A stretch of 12,158 bases of DNA from Kiritimatiellia bacterium (GCA_900771325.1 CAAGNN010000158.1:1-12158), one strand, 5' to 3'; shown: positions 1-7,112, counted from the stretch's first letter. Program-made: numbers and translations. The notes: generated from the letters alone by a model not told the origin.

Positions 1-2031
1 CGCTATACCTACGATGTCTTTGGCAACAAGACCTCGATGACGACCTATCGCAATGAGGCCTCCGGCGTTGGCGACACCACCACCTGGAGTTATGACGAAG
101 CCTCCGGCGTTCTGCTTGCCAAGACATACGCCGACGGTCAAGGCCTGACCTACTCCTACACCAACGATGGCCGCCTCGCCACCCGCACGAACGCCCGAAA
201 CATCGTCACCGCTTACGCTTATGATGGCTGGGGCCAACTTCTCTCTGTGGATTACGCCGACACCACGCCCGACATCGCCTATCTCTACGATGCAATGGGT
301 CGCCAAACCTCTGCCACCGATGCCGTCGGTACTACCACTTTCACTTATGACACCTTGGGACAACTCACCTCCGAGCAGGTCTCCGGCCTTTACTCCAAGA
401 CCCTCACCCGCCACTACGACGCTTTCGGCCGCAATGTCGGCTATAGCATGGATGGTGACCGCAAACAATCCATCACCTACGATGCCGCCACAGGTCGCAT
501 TGCAGAATCCGACGGCTTTGCGTGGGAATATCTGCCAGGCTCGCACTTGAAGTCGAGCCTCACCTATCCCAATGAAGATGTCGTTTCGTGGACATACGAA
601 CCCCACCGCGACCTCTTGACCACCGTCACCAACGCCACCTATTCCACTTACACCTACACCAACGACCTCCTCGGTCGCCGCACCTCCAAGAATGACGAAC
701 AATACGGCTACAACGTCCGAGATGAGTTGATTTCTGCCGATGAGGTCTCCTACAACTACGACGACATCGGCAATCGTACCATCGCCGAGGGCAAAACCTA
801 CATCGCCAACAACCTTAATCAATACACCGCCATCGACGATTTCGTGCCCCAATACGATGCAGACGGCAACCAAACCCTTATCAAGACTGCGACCGGCATC
901 TGGTCGGTTATCTACAACGCCGAAAACCGCCCCATCCGTTGGCAATCCAGCGACACCGTGATCACTATGGTCTTCGACCGTATGGGTCGCCGCGTCGAAA
1001 TGCTTACAGTCCAGAACGGTGAAGAAACGCTCCAACGTTTCGTTTACGACAACTACCTCTGTATTCAGCAACTCCGAGGCACCGACAATGCCCTCTTCCA
1101 CTCCTACATGTGGGATCCCACCGAACCTATCGCCACACGCCCTCTCGCCTTTCAATCCGCCTCCGGTGAAATCGCCTACTATTTCCACGACGGCAATAAA
1201 AACATCTCTGACCTCGTGGACATTTATAAAAACGTTATCCACTACGACTACGCCCCATTTGGAACATCTAGAGCTTCCGCCCCCACTGAGAATCCCTACG
1301 GCTTCTCTTCCGAAAAATATGATGTGGCGATCGGACTTGTTTACTATAATTATCGCCACTATGACTTTCCCAATGGAAGGTGGACGACGCAAGATCCTAT
1401 AAGTGTACAGTCCGATTTCGGCGATTACACTTTTAGCGGAAATGACACTGTGAATTATGTGGATACTCTCGGTCTTCTAGTGTGTGCGACATTTGATAGG
1501 GAAAACGGGACTTTCACAATTAGCGATGAAGATACTCAAGAGACGATTACCGTAGTTGCCAATTCTGGAGGAAGATTTAATGAAGAAAACGGAATGTGGG
1601 TGCCTGGAAATGGAGATCCTTTACAACTTCCAATTCCTGCTGGAGAATGGGTGCTAGTATCAGATTTGCATGGAGACCCTGAAAATCCGTGGTATGGCCT
1701 ATTTAAGAAGGACATAATGTTAAATGATCGTTTCTATGATGACGAATTAAAAAAAGACCGTACAGGGGTTCGTTTACACTTAGGTCTGCTTAGTTATGGA
1801 TGTATTACGATAAGAAAAGATCAACAAGACAAATGGAAACGAATAATGGAGATGATAGCTCGAACAAAGCCACGCGATTCTTTTTCTTATGGACGTAATC
1901 CTTTTAATCGAACGACTGTTATCGATTATGGAACTGTAACCGTCGTAGGAACTGTCCCCTCGCCTTCTGTACAGAATGGAAATACTCCATCCGAAGGTAA
2001 GAAAAATTCGCGCTCCAAGAAATCAAAGTAA
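1..2031 (+). CDS. RHS/YD-repeat protein with C-terminal Tlde1-like (DUF2778) toxin domain, 5' partial
   Basis: The frame is open from base 1 (it begins RYTYDVFGNKTS), so the start lies outside the window; 676 residues are visible. Residues 1 to about 490 are YD repeats of the RHS shell (SYTNDGRLATRT, YLYDAMGRQTS, YNYDDIGNRT), ending in the usual core end YNYRHYDFPNGRWTTQDPI and a variant of the DPxGL cleavage site, DTLGL (Asp488). The tip, about 493-676, looks like the Tlde1/DUF2778 family of L,D-transpeptidase-fold peptidoglycan enzymes: PIPAGEW at 544-550, WYGLFKKD at 564-571, then RLHLG and SYGCITI with probable catalytic His593 and Cys601. It ends in a Lys/Ser-rich tail. Known family members modify or cut peptidoglycan peptides in the periplasm of target cells; here that role is inferred. 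The next gene encodes a membrane-anchored protein, as expected for immunity to a periplasmic toxin. The delivery route (T6SS or other) is not visible. RHS is near certain; the tip assignment is good but rests on motifs read by eye. Confidence 0.88.
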   Translation, partial: RYTYDVFGNKTSMTTYRNEASGVGDTTTWSYDEASGVLLAKTYADGQGLTYSYTNDGRLATRTNARNIVTAYAYDGWGQLLSVDYADTTPDIAYLYDAMGRQTSATDAVGTTTFTYDTLGQLTSEQVSGLYSKTLTRHYDAFGRNVGYSMDGDRKQSITYDAATGRIAESDGFAWEYLPGSHLKSSLTYPNEDVVSWTYEPHRDLLTTVTNATYSTYTYTNDLLGRRTSKNDEQYGYNVRDELISADEVSYNYDDIGNRTIAEGKTYIANNLNQYTAIDDFVPQYDADGNQTLIKTATGIWSVIYNAENRPIRWQSSDTVITMVFDRMGRRVEMLTVQNGEETLQRFVYDNYLCIQQLRGTDNALFHSYMWDPTEPIATRPLAFQSASGEIAYYFHDGNKNISDLVDIYKNVIHYDYAPFGTSRASAPTENPYGFSSEKYDVAIGLVYYNYRHYDFPNGRWTTQDPISVQSDFGDYTFSGNDTVNYVDTLGLLVCATFDRENGTFTISDEDTQETITVVANSGGRFNEENGMWVPGNGDPLQLPIPAGEWVLVSDLHGDPENPWYGLFKKDIMLNDRFYDDELKKDRTGVRLHLGLLSYGCITIRKDQQDKWKRIMEMIARTKPRDSFSYGRNPFNRTTVIDYGTVTVVGTVPSPSVQNGNTPSEGKKNSRSKKSK

Positions 2032-2226
2032 GTGTATGACTTTTCTGCAAAATGAATGAGAATGTTTGCTAGACAAGCCATTAAATGTGATATTTTGTTC
2101 TCTATAACTAAAGAGCAAGTCTAATAAAGCACCTTTGTAGCTAGATGTATCTTGCCTAAATATCAGATTTATGGAAACGTTCGTCTTCATTTTGCTTTTA
2201 TCCATATGAATGAAAGGAAAGTTTGT

Positions 2227-2604
2227 ATGAAAAAATGGCTTTATCTCTCCTTAATAATAAATGGCATATTATACGGAAGTGTATCATATTGTATATTAAA
2301 GTATCCTGAAGAAAGTGCGTTTGTAGTTCTGGAGTGTGGAGTAGAAGCATACTCTGAACAGCTTTTATTATATAAATTAAACGAATTACGTATGAATAAG
2401 ATAACAAGAGAAACGCTACAATGGTTGAACAATTATTCGGAGACTTCTGCCGTTGGATCGCTTCGTTTATTCGCAGAATTAAATATTATGCTGAAAACTT
2501 ATCCATGGCTTCGTTCGCAATTACAGACAAGTCAAGAAGGAGAGATATTGTTGAACTATACCGAATTAAATGGGAATGCTATACAACGCGAACTTTACCA
2601 ATGA
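2227..2604 (+). CDS. Candidate immunity protein, membrane-anchored, 125 aa
   Basis: I do not recognise the family. I chose ATG 2227 because a GAAAGGAAAG ribosome site lies just before it and because it opens with a clean signal-anchor: MKKW followed by about 20 hydrophobic residues. An upstream in-frame ATG at 2152 is possible but has no such site. After the anchor comes a roughly 100-residue, mostly helical soluble part (YSEQLLLYKLNELRMNKI, LRLFAELNIMLKTYPWL). N-in, C-out topology would put this part in the periplasm. The gene sits about 195 bases after the RHS toxin on the same strand and is equally AT-rich, unlike the GC-richer genes around it. This is the usual place and look of a cognate immunity gene; the function is inferred from context alone. 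Its last codons overlap a broken RHS core fragment, so the native C-terminus may have been changed by recombination. Confidence 0.68.
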   Translation: MKKWLYLSLIINGILYGSVSYCILKYPEESAFVVLECGVEAYSEQLLLYKLNELRMNKITRETLQWLNNYSETSAVGSLRLFAELNIMLKTYPWLRSQLQTSQEGEILLNYTELNGNAIQRELYQ

Positions 2605-2739
2605 CCTCCTTGGTCACCGCACGTCCAAGTATGATGAGTTGTACGGCAACAATATTCGAGGTGAATTAATCTCTGAGAACGAGATTTTTTACACGTAAGA
2701 CGACATCGTCAATCGTACGACCGCAAAGGACAATTACTC
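2582..2739 (+). pseudogene. Degenerate RHS core fragment (second, orphan copy)
   Basis: Read in the frame starting at 2582, this stretch gives YNANFTNDLLGHRTSKYDE, LYGNNIRGELISENEIFYT, stop, then DDIVNRTTA. It aligns without gaps to the intact RHS gene at about 652-797 (TYTNDLLGRRTSKNDE, QYGYNVRDELISADEVSYN, YDDIGNRT), with roughly seven in ten bases the same. A TAA at 2696-2698 interrupts it, and it has no start of its own. It overlaps the last 23 bases of the immunity candidate in another frame and stops at the 3' end of the convergent DUF1573 gene. This is a decayed leftover of an RHS core, of the kind left when a new tip-immunity pair displaces an older one. Confidence 0.85.
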
Positions 2740-3633
2740 CATTATTTTACTCTTCAAGTAAAGGCTTGCGCTGCCATGGCCGGGGATTGTGAAGATGAAG
2801 GTCTTTGGCGTTTTCCAGGAGCCGAGGTGTTCTTTGGGGATGGAGAGGCGAATGGGGAGGCCTTGGGGGGTGGCAGAGCCGGCGGGCGTGATGGTCATTC
2901 CATCGCGCAAGGGCGAGATGGTGATGGTGCCAAGGTCAATGGTTTTGAGTTTAGGGTCTTGCGCTCCGGCGAGGGTGTCGGGCTTGAGGTAGATAACCAT
3001 CGAGAAATCCTTGTCAGTCTCATTGACGAAGATTGAGCGCGGGACGGTGACCCACGGTGTGCCAACACGCTTGGTCACCTTGAGATAGAGCGGTTGATTA
3101 ATATTGACATCCGGCCAAACAGCGACCTTCCACTGATGGTACCCCACAGGTAATGGTTGGGGCGGCGTAAAGGTGGTGACCATCGGCTCCTTCTCTTCGC
3201 CTTCTAAGGAGATGACCTTGAAGGTGGCGGTCGTTTCGTTCTCTTTAAGGGTGATTGTACTGTTCGGCTCAACCCGCCAACGGGGGCGGATGTCTCCTTT
3301 GACCGTTGCAGCGATGGCTTCACCCTCCTCGGTACGCAAAAAGAAGGTCTTTTGGAAGGGCCCGTCAAAGATGTTGCTATCCAAAATGAAGGTTGCGTGT
3401 ATCGACTCTCCTGGCGCGAGGTGTTGCTTTTCCAAGACTAAATCCGCACAAGCGCAGGTGCGAATGACATCGCGAATGACAACGGTGCGCTCCGTGGGGT
3501 TCTTCACCGTCACGAAAGCGGTCGGTTTTTCGCCTTGCCGAACTTGGCCAAAGTCGGTCACTTCGGGAGAAAGCACCAATTGCGCCAACCCCATTGTGGG
3601 CAACAAGGCAAAAAGCAGCATTTGCGTCTTCAT
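2734..3633 (-). CDS. Secreted DUF1573 (Ig/ASPM-like) protein, 299 aa
   Basis: I chose the start at 3633 because it gives a proper signal peptide (MKTQMLLFALLPTMGLA), has a GAAGGAA ribosome site, and overlaps the stop of the gene before it as TAATG, which suggests coupled translation. Starting at the upstream in-frame ATG (3660) would spoil the signal peptide. Residues about 20-110 form a DUF1573 domain: VTDFGQVRQGE, TVKNPTERTVVIRDVIRTC, the CAC cysteine pair where the family usually has CGC, and LAPGESIHATF. The remainder is beta-rich and may be one or two more immunoglobulin-like domains. DUF1573 proteins are exported, common in Bacteroidetes/PVC-type bacteria, and of unknown biochemical role. 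It pairs with the membrane-anchored HEAT-repeat protein. Its 3' end abuts the RHS remnant. Confidence 0.85.
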   Translation of the reverse strand: MKTQMLLFALLPTMGLAQLVLSPEVTDFGQVRQGEKPTAFVTVKNPTERTVVIRDVIRTCACADLVLEKQHLAPGESIHATFILDSNIFDGPFQKTFFLRTEEGEAIAATVKGDIRPRWRVEPNSTITLKENETTATFKVISLEGEEKEPMVTTFTPPQPLPVGYHQWKVAVWPDVNINQPLYLKVTKRVGTPWVTVPRSIFVNETDKDFSMVIYLKPDTLAGAQDPKLKTIDLGTITISPLRDGMTITPAGSATPQGLPIRLSIPKEHLGSWKTPKTFIFTIPGHGSASLYLKSKIME

Positions 3634-4601
3634 TACGGTTCCTTCGTCTCTTGACAACATTCAATCGCGCGTTCAATGGCGGGGCGCAAGCGGGGATTGG
3701 GGTCTTCGCCCATAAGCCGCGCAAGCAAGACACCGTCCTCCACCTCCCGAAAGGTTCCTAGGGCACCAATCGCCACGATTCGCAGCGGGACTGCTGCCGA
3801 CTGATCCACCGCCATTCTCCGCAACACCGGGAGGACTTCCGCATAACCTCGCTCGGCGGCAATCTGAACCGCAGTCACGCGCGCTGCAGGGTGTGTATCT
3901 TCCGCATAAATCAAGGCTGCCACACGCTCATTCAAAAAGTGGAGCCGGTCATCATCCTCGTCAGGCGTGTGGGTCAATGCGATTAAGGCCGTTCCAGCAT
4001 ATGAAGCCCCCGGCACAAGCGCAGCCCGCCACAGGCAATCATAAATCCGATTCCGCTCCTCCACAGTCTCTGTTGCCTCCTGCAATGCCCCAAGGTGTTG
4101 GATGCAATAATCCAACATCGCCACACCGTAGGCCTGCGAATCAAACATCACAATCAGCGTTTCCGCGAGTTTGGGAGAAATCCTTTTTTGTGCCCGAAGG
4201 ACATTTAGAATGTCATTCTTTAACGCATCAACCCGTTCCTCTCGCAACACATCCTCCGTTGAGCGAAGGTAGACTAACAACGCCTCAACGGCCTCCTCCG
4301 GGAGTTCGTTCCCCAATTTCCAAATCGCTTCAGACCGCGCCACATAACGATGTGCCGTTCCCTCATCTTGCCCAACAATCACATTAATCAATTGCGACAC
4401 CTCCGCCTTAGGTGCTTCCACGGGGGTGACTGAGGCCGGAACGGCTTGTGGACGCAAGACCATTGCCTGTTGCCTTGCAATCTTTACCACACTAGGCTTT
4501 GCCCCCTCCCGCCGCTGATTGCGCTCCCCTCTCGGCACAAGCCACCAACCGATGGCCAATACCAACACAACCACACAAACAATGCCAAGCCGCTTCTTCA
4601 T
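3633..4601 (-). CDS. Membrane-anchored HEAT-repeat protein, 322 aa
   Basis: It opens with MKKR and a hydrophobic helix (about residues 5-22, VCVVVLVLAIGWWLV), then a basic, proline-containing linker to about residue 75. The rest is all-helical. The C-terminal 85 residues read as HEAT-like repeats (ARVTAVQIAAERGYAEVLPV, LRIVAIGALGTFREVEDG, RLRPAIERAIECC). HEAT repeats are protein-protein scaffolds; the body should face the periplasm if the helix is a signal-anchor. The stop TAA overlaps the ATG of the DUF1573 gene by one base, so the two are almost certainly one operon and may act together at the cell envelope. The ribosome site (CTAGGGGT) is weak. No substrate or specific role can be read from the sequence. 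Confidence 0.8.
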   Translation of the reverse strand: MKKRLGIVCVVVLVLAIGWWLVPRGERNQRREGAKPSVVKIARQQAMVLRPQAVPASVTPVEAPKAEVSQLINVIVGQDEGTAHRYVARSEAIWKLGNELPEEAVEALLVYLRSTEDVLREERVDALKNDILNVLRAQKRISPKLAETLIVMFDSQAYGVAMLDYCIQHLGALQEATETVEERNRIYDCLWRAALVPGASYAGTALIALTHTPDEDDDRLHFLNERVAALIYAEDTHPAARVTAVQIAAERGYAEVLPVLRRMAVDQSAAVPLRIVAIGALGTFREVEDGVLLARLMGEDPNPRLRPAIERAIECCQETKEP

Positions 4602-4669
4602 ACCCCTAGCATATCATTGCTCCCACCAAACTTTCAACACAATTGTTCGGCTAAGGAAGTAAAAGAGCA

Positions 4670-4765
4670 TTGAAGTCCCCACGTGGGGGGAATTAGGTGC
4701 TCGCATCTGGCTGGTGCCATATTACCTCTGATGAGGATAAATAGCCAGTTAATTATTCAAGAAAA
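4670..4765 (-). repeat. Left terminal inverted repeat of the cassette island
   Basis: This ~96-bp block is the reverse complement of 8699-8795. The inner 52 bases (4714-4765 against 8699-8750) differ at one position by my count. The outer part shares TTGAA and the palindrome CCCCACGTGGGG, and the segment between is diverged but of identical length. It holds a 16-bp box (4745-4760, minus strand TTGAATAATTAACTGG) that also occurs in the gene leaders inside the island. Its inner end supplies the T-run of the terminator after the 111-aa gene. Confidence 0.85.
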
Positions 4766-4797
4766 AAGACAAAGGCCCGGGGAGGTTCCGGGCCTTT
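4761..4797 (-). terminator. Rho-independent terminator after the 111-aa gene
   Basis: A perfect 10-bp stem, AAAGGCCCGG (4771-4780) with CCGGGCCTTT (4788-4797) and a 7-base loop, is followed on the minus strand by GTCTTTTTTC. It lies 17 bases past the stop of the gene at 4815-5150. Confidence 0.88.
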
Positions 4798-4814
4798 GGA
4801 AGGATGGACGAGGC

Positions 4815-5150
4815 TCACATATCGGCTTGGACTTCCTCCTTGTCCTCCAAGCCTTCGACCACCTCGCGAGCGCAATCGAGGAGGACGGCGGCATCGCCAA
4901 TGACGCGCAGGAGAAAGCCCAACTCGTTGCGCATCTCCTCGGGGAGGACCTTGTCGAACTGTGTGCCGGCGAGGTCACGAAAGGCTTGCATATCTGAGTG
5001 TAGGGCGGTGGTTGCGTCTCGAATATCGGGCTGGTCTTTGGAGTTGGGGCAGAGGAAGGAGCGCACCATCTCCAAATCGCGCTGGACGGCGATGCGCTGA
5101 TTGTCGATGAGGGTCGCGTACGAACCTTTGCGAATCTTCTTGAGGGTCAT
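4815..5150 (-). CDS. Hypothetical protein, 111 aa, cassette-island cargo
   Basis: I do not recognise this protein. I chose ATG 5150 (MTLKKIRKGSYATL) over the longer frame because AAAGGA sits 7 bases upstream and because it falls at the same distance from the conserved leader as the starts of the other island genes. The product is acidic and looks wholly helical (RDLEMVRSFL, ALHSDMQAFRDLAG, ELGFLLRVIGDAAVLLDCAREVVEGLEDKEE), with no signal peptide or membrane segment and two scattered cysteines. It is the last gene of the island, with its own leader and its own strong terminator. The regular spacing of helices would suit a small coiled or bundled cytoplasmic protein; no function is implied. Confidence 0.72.
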   Translation of the reverse strand: MTLKKIRKGSYATLIDNQRIAVQRDLEMVRSFLCPNSKDQPDIRDATTALHSDMQAFRDLAGTQFDKVLPEEMRNELGFLLRVIGDAAVLLDCAREVVEGLEDKEEVQADM

Positions 5151-5168
5151 TTTCGATCCTTTCATTCT

Positions 5169-5247
5169 GAAGGGCGATGTGCCTTTCAACGCCTCACACT
5201 ATCGCTCTTTACGAAACTATTATCCAGTTATATTTTCAACTATTTTC
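5169..5247 (-). promoter_or_regulatory. Conserved leader repeat A, upstream of the 111-aa gene
   Basis: One of four near-identical ~85-bp leaders in the island (also 7113-7200, 7794-7870 and 8446-8531). On the minus strand it has the 16-bp box TTGAAAATATAACTGG (5224-5239), then ATAATAG, then GCGATAGTGTGAGGCGTTGA, then an AAGG...CCTT hairpin near the start codon. Conservation between unrelated genes and its place 20-30 bases before each start argue for a promoter plus 5' leader. GATAAT is a plausible -10, but no correctly spaced -35 is clear. Confidence 0.7.
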
Positions 5248-5252
5248 CATTC

Positions 5253-5287
5253 TCACAAAACGAAAAAGCCCCCTCACGCGAGGGGGC
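5253..5287 (-). terminator. Rho-independent terminator after the tandem GGCT gene
   Basis: Stem GCCCCCT (5268-5274) with AGGGGGC (5281-5287) and a 6-base loop; on the minus strand it is followed by TTTTTCGTTTTG. It lies 20 bases past the stop at 5308. Confidence 0.9.
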
Positions 5288-5307
5288 AAACCAAGGAAAC
5301 CGTGGGC

Positions 5308-6126
5308 TTATCGCCTACGCCAACTGCCACTCGGGATAAGGGTGGCACTGCGCGGTAAAATCGGCATCATATAAATCCAAGCCGTCACCTGAGTGCCGTC
5401 ATCCAAGTCGACCGTGATGGGCACACGGTTGTAGAGGTTAGGATATCCTTCGAGGCGGTCAAGATCCCGCAAGAGGACCACGAGCGGCACCTCGATGACC
5501 TCGACCTCAACACGCGCCTTTCTCGGGCTCGGGAGGAAGGTGGGGAATCCGTAGCCCGTGTCGAACAGAGAGCCCGACACCGTGCCCCGACGGCGGCTCA
5601 GCACGCGCCCTGGCACGAGTTCGTTGCCCTCACCCTTGAGCAAGGTTCCGTAGACGGCGACAAGGGCCGTTTTAGGTTCATTTTGCATCGCATTGATTCC
5701 TTTCTTTTTAAAGTGATTTGGGAGGCCGTGTTCTTCGGCCCCAATCCAACAGCGCAAGCGATAGTCCTCAGCGTAGGGTTGCCCCGCGCGTTCGGCAGCC
5801 GTTTGCGAAGTCATTCGATAGGTCACCGCCGAATAAAGGCACCCCCGATGGAACACCCGCACGATTTTGCGCGTGTAGACGGTGGGGAAGCCCTCAAAGG
5901 CGTCCATTCGGGCGATGTCGGGGACAGTGACCGCGTAAAGCACGCCGGGCGTTTCTGCACCCCTACACGGCTCGATGTCGGCGGTTTTGCGTTCGACCAC
6001 CCGCCATCCGCGCAGAAGGGCAGCCCCGAGGTCTACGGCATTCGGCAAGCGCGTGTGGATTTGTCTGCGGTTCATATTCGAGCCGTAGGCGAAGTAGAAG
6101 ATGCATGGAAGTTTGTCATTCGGCAT
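5308..6126 (-). CDS. Tandem gamma-glutamylcyclotransferase-like (GGCT/AIG2) fusion, 272 aa
   Basis: Two GGCT-fold domains lie in one frame. Domain 1 (about 8-140) has the substrate-loop motif FAYGSNMN (12-19) and an acidic MDAFEGFPTVY segment where the family keeps its catalytic Glu. Domain 2 (from about 150) has VYGTLLKGEGN and LDRLEGYPNLY, the form typical of the GGCT/GGACT branch. GGCT enzymes release gamma-linked glutamyl groups by cyclising them to 5-oxoproline. The start at 6126 has AGGAG at good spacing. An internal ATG (residue 147, base 5688) has its own AAGGA about 9 bases upstream, so two separate genes seem to have merged, and the second domain may still be made alone. It follows the amidoligase by 78 bases with no leader between, so the two probably share a transcript. 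Amidoligase-GGCT pairing is a known phage/bacterial theme (Iyer, Aravind and colleagues); the substrate here is unknown. Confidence 0.86.
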   Translation of the reverse strand: MPNDKLPCIFYFAYGSNMNRRQIHTRLPNAVDLGAALLRGWRVVERKTADIEPCRGAETPGVLYAVTVPDIARMDAFEGFPTVYTRKIVRVFHRGCLYSAVTYRMTSQTAAERAGQPYAEDYRLRCWIGAEEHGLPNHFKKKGINAMQNEPKTALVAVYGTLLKGEGNELVPGRVLSRRRGTVSGSLFDTGYGFPTFLPSPRKARVEVEVIEVPLVVLLRDLDRLEGYPNLYNRVPITVDLDDGTQVTAWIYMMPILPRSATLIPSGSWRRR

Positions 6127-6159
6127 TGGGTTTTCTCCTGTTTCAAGGGGGTTAGGAAG

Positions 6160-6198
6160 AGCGCGGCGGCGGGGGGGGCGGGTGCCCCCGCCGCGCTT
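6160..6198 (-). other. Strong GC hairpin between amidoligase and GGCT genes
   Basis: AGCGCGGCGG (6160-6169) can pair with CCGCCGCGCT (6188-6197), with more G-C pairing possible inward. It lies 8 bases past the amidoligase stop (minus strand) and has no T-run after it. It is more likely an mRNA-stabilising or partial attenuation hairpin that sets the ratio of the two enzymes than a full terminator. Confidence 0.6.
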
Positions 6199-6204
6199 GG
6201 GGCC

Positions 6205-7092
6205 TCAGTCGCGGCGTTCCCCGCGCCAAGCCGTGCTCCCGCCAAGGTGCTTGGTGAGGAGGTGGCGGGCGGTCTTGAAGGCCTCGCCAATCATCCCGAG
6301 GCGCAAAAGGAAGACGCGCACATCGTATTTGCTCGTGTTGGTGTTGAGGGTGCGTTGATGTTTTGCCGAAGCCGCCCGCGCCTCCTTGGCGAAGGTCACG
6401 AGGCAAAGGGCAAGCTGAATGTTAGCCTTGAGTTGCCCAGCGTGGGTCGTTCCGTTGAAAAGGCGAAACTCAACCGTCTTCTTCTCATTCCAAAGGTTGT
6501 TAAGGTTCAAGGTGCGGTAGCGGTGGTAGTCGTAGTGCATCGGGTGCGGGGTGTAGGAGCCGAACCAAGCCTCATTCAACTCGCGCATCGTGACGATGCC
6601 CCGCTTGTGCTCGATACGTGCCAAAAAGTCGTCAGCAGTGAATTGGGCGAAATTCATCCGCGAGCGTTTCACCTTGCAGGCGTTAACGATGAGTTTCTCT
6701 TGGCGGTAAAAAACCTTCACGAGGTTGGCGAGTTGTCGGGCGTTCAAATCAGCCGCGCCAACGTGGACGTGCGCCCCGCACCGCTGGCTCGCCTTCGCCC
6801 CGGCCGCCCGAAGGGCGCGGAGAATCTTCTGCAAGGTTTCGAGGTCGGCCATCTTCAAAATCGGGGGCACGACCTCGGCGTGTGTGCCATAAAGGCTGCC
6901 ATCGTACATCGCCTTCCAAACCCGGCCATCGGGAGCGGTCAGCGCCCAAGTGTCGTAGTGGGTTCCGGCGTAGCGGACCTCGCCGCCAATCACCGTCTGA
7001 ATCGTACGGGCGGCTACTTCTCGGGAAATCCCTTCGAGTTCCAACTCGACCCCGAAGGTGCGTTCTGCGATTTTGTTTGCTGCGTCTTTCAT
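6205..7092 (-). CDS. Amidoligase, GS-like COOH-NH2 ligase (Amidoligase_2 family), 295 aa
   Basis: The start at 7092 (MKDAANKIAER) has AAGGAA 6 bases before it and matches the leader-to-start distance of the other island genes. Family marks appear in order: FGVELELE (13-20), the acidic metal/ATP strand; DGSL (64-67) followed by AEVVPPIL (72-79); CGAHVHVG (105-112), the signature motif; RYRTLNLNNLW (191-201); and TVEFRLFNGT (206-215), with the conserved Glu and Arg. These are the hallmarks of the glutamine-synthetase-like amidoligases, which are predicted to join a carboxylate to an amine using ATP via an acyl-phosphate. All the motifs look intact, so it should be active. It is a cytoplasmic protein with no signal peptide. 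A conserved leader precedes it and the tandem GGCT gene follows, suggesting that one makes an amide or gamma-glutamyl link and the other removes it. The target (peptide, protein, small amine, wall precursor) cannot be read here. Confidence 0.9.
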   Translation of the reverse strand: MKDAANKIAERTFGVELELEGISREVAARTIQTVIGGEVRYAGTHYDTWALTAPDGRVWKAMYDGSLYGTHAEVVPPILKMADLETLQKILRALRAAGAKASQRCGAHVHVGAADLNARQLANLVKVFYRQEKLIVNACKVKRSRMNFAQFTADDFLARIEHKRGIVTMRELNEAWFGSYTPHPMHYDYHRYRTLNLNNLWNEKKTVEFRLFNGTTHAGQLKANIQLALCLVTFAKEARAASAKHQRTLNTNTSKYDVRVFLLRLGMIGEAFKTARHLLTKHLGGSTAWRGERRD

Positions 7093-7112
7093 TTTCGTTT
7101 CCTTGGTTTTGT

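Noticed and set aside
2023..2205. Minus-strand 60-codon open frame between the RHS gene and the immunity candidate
   Set aside because: Lies in AT-rich intergenic sequence and overlaps the ends of both genes, with no ribosome site or recognisable sequence.
3893..4387. Plus-strand open frame opposite the HEAT-repeat gene
   Set aside because: Pro/His/Ser-rich nonsense-like translation with no ribosome site; a shadow of the minus-strand gene.
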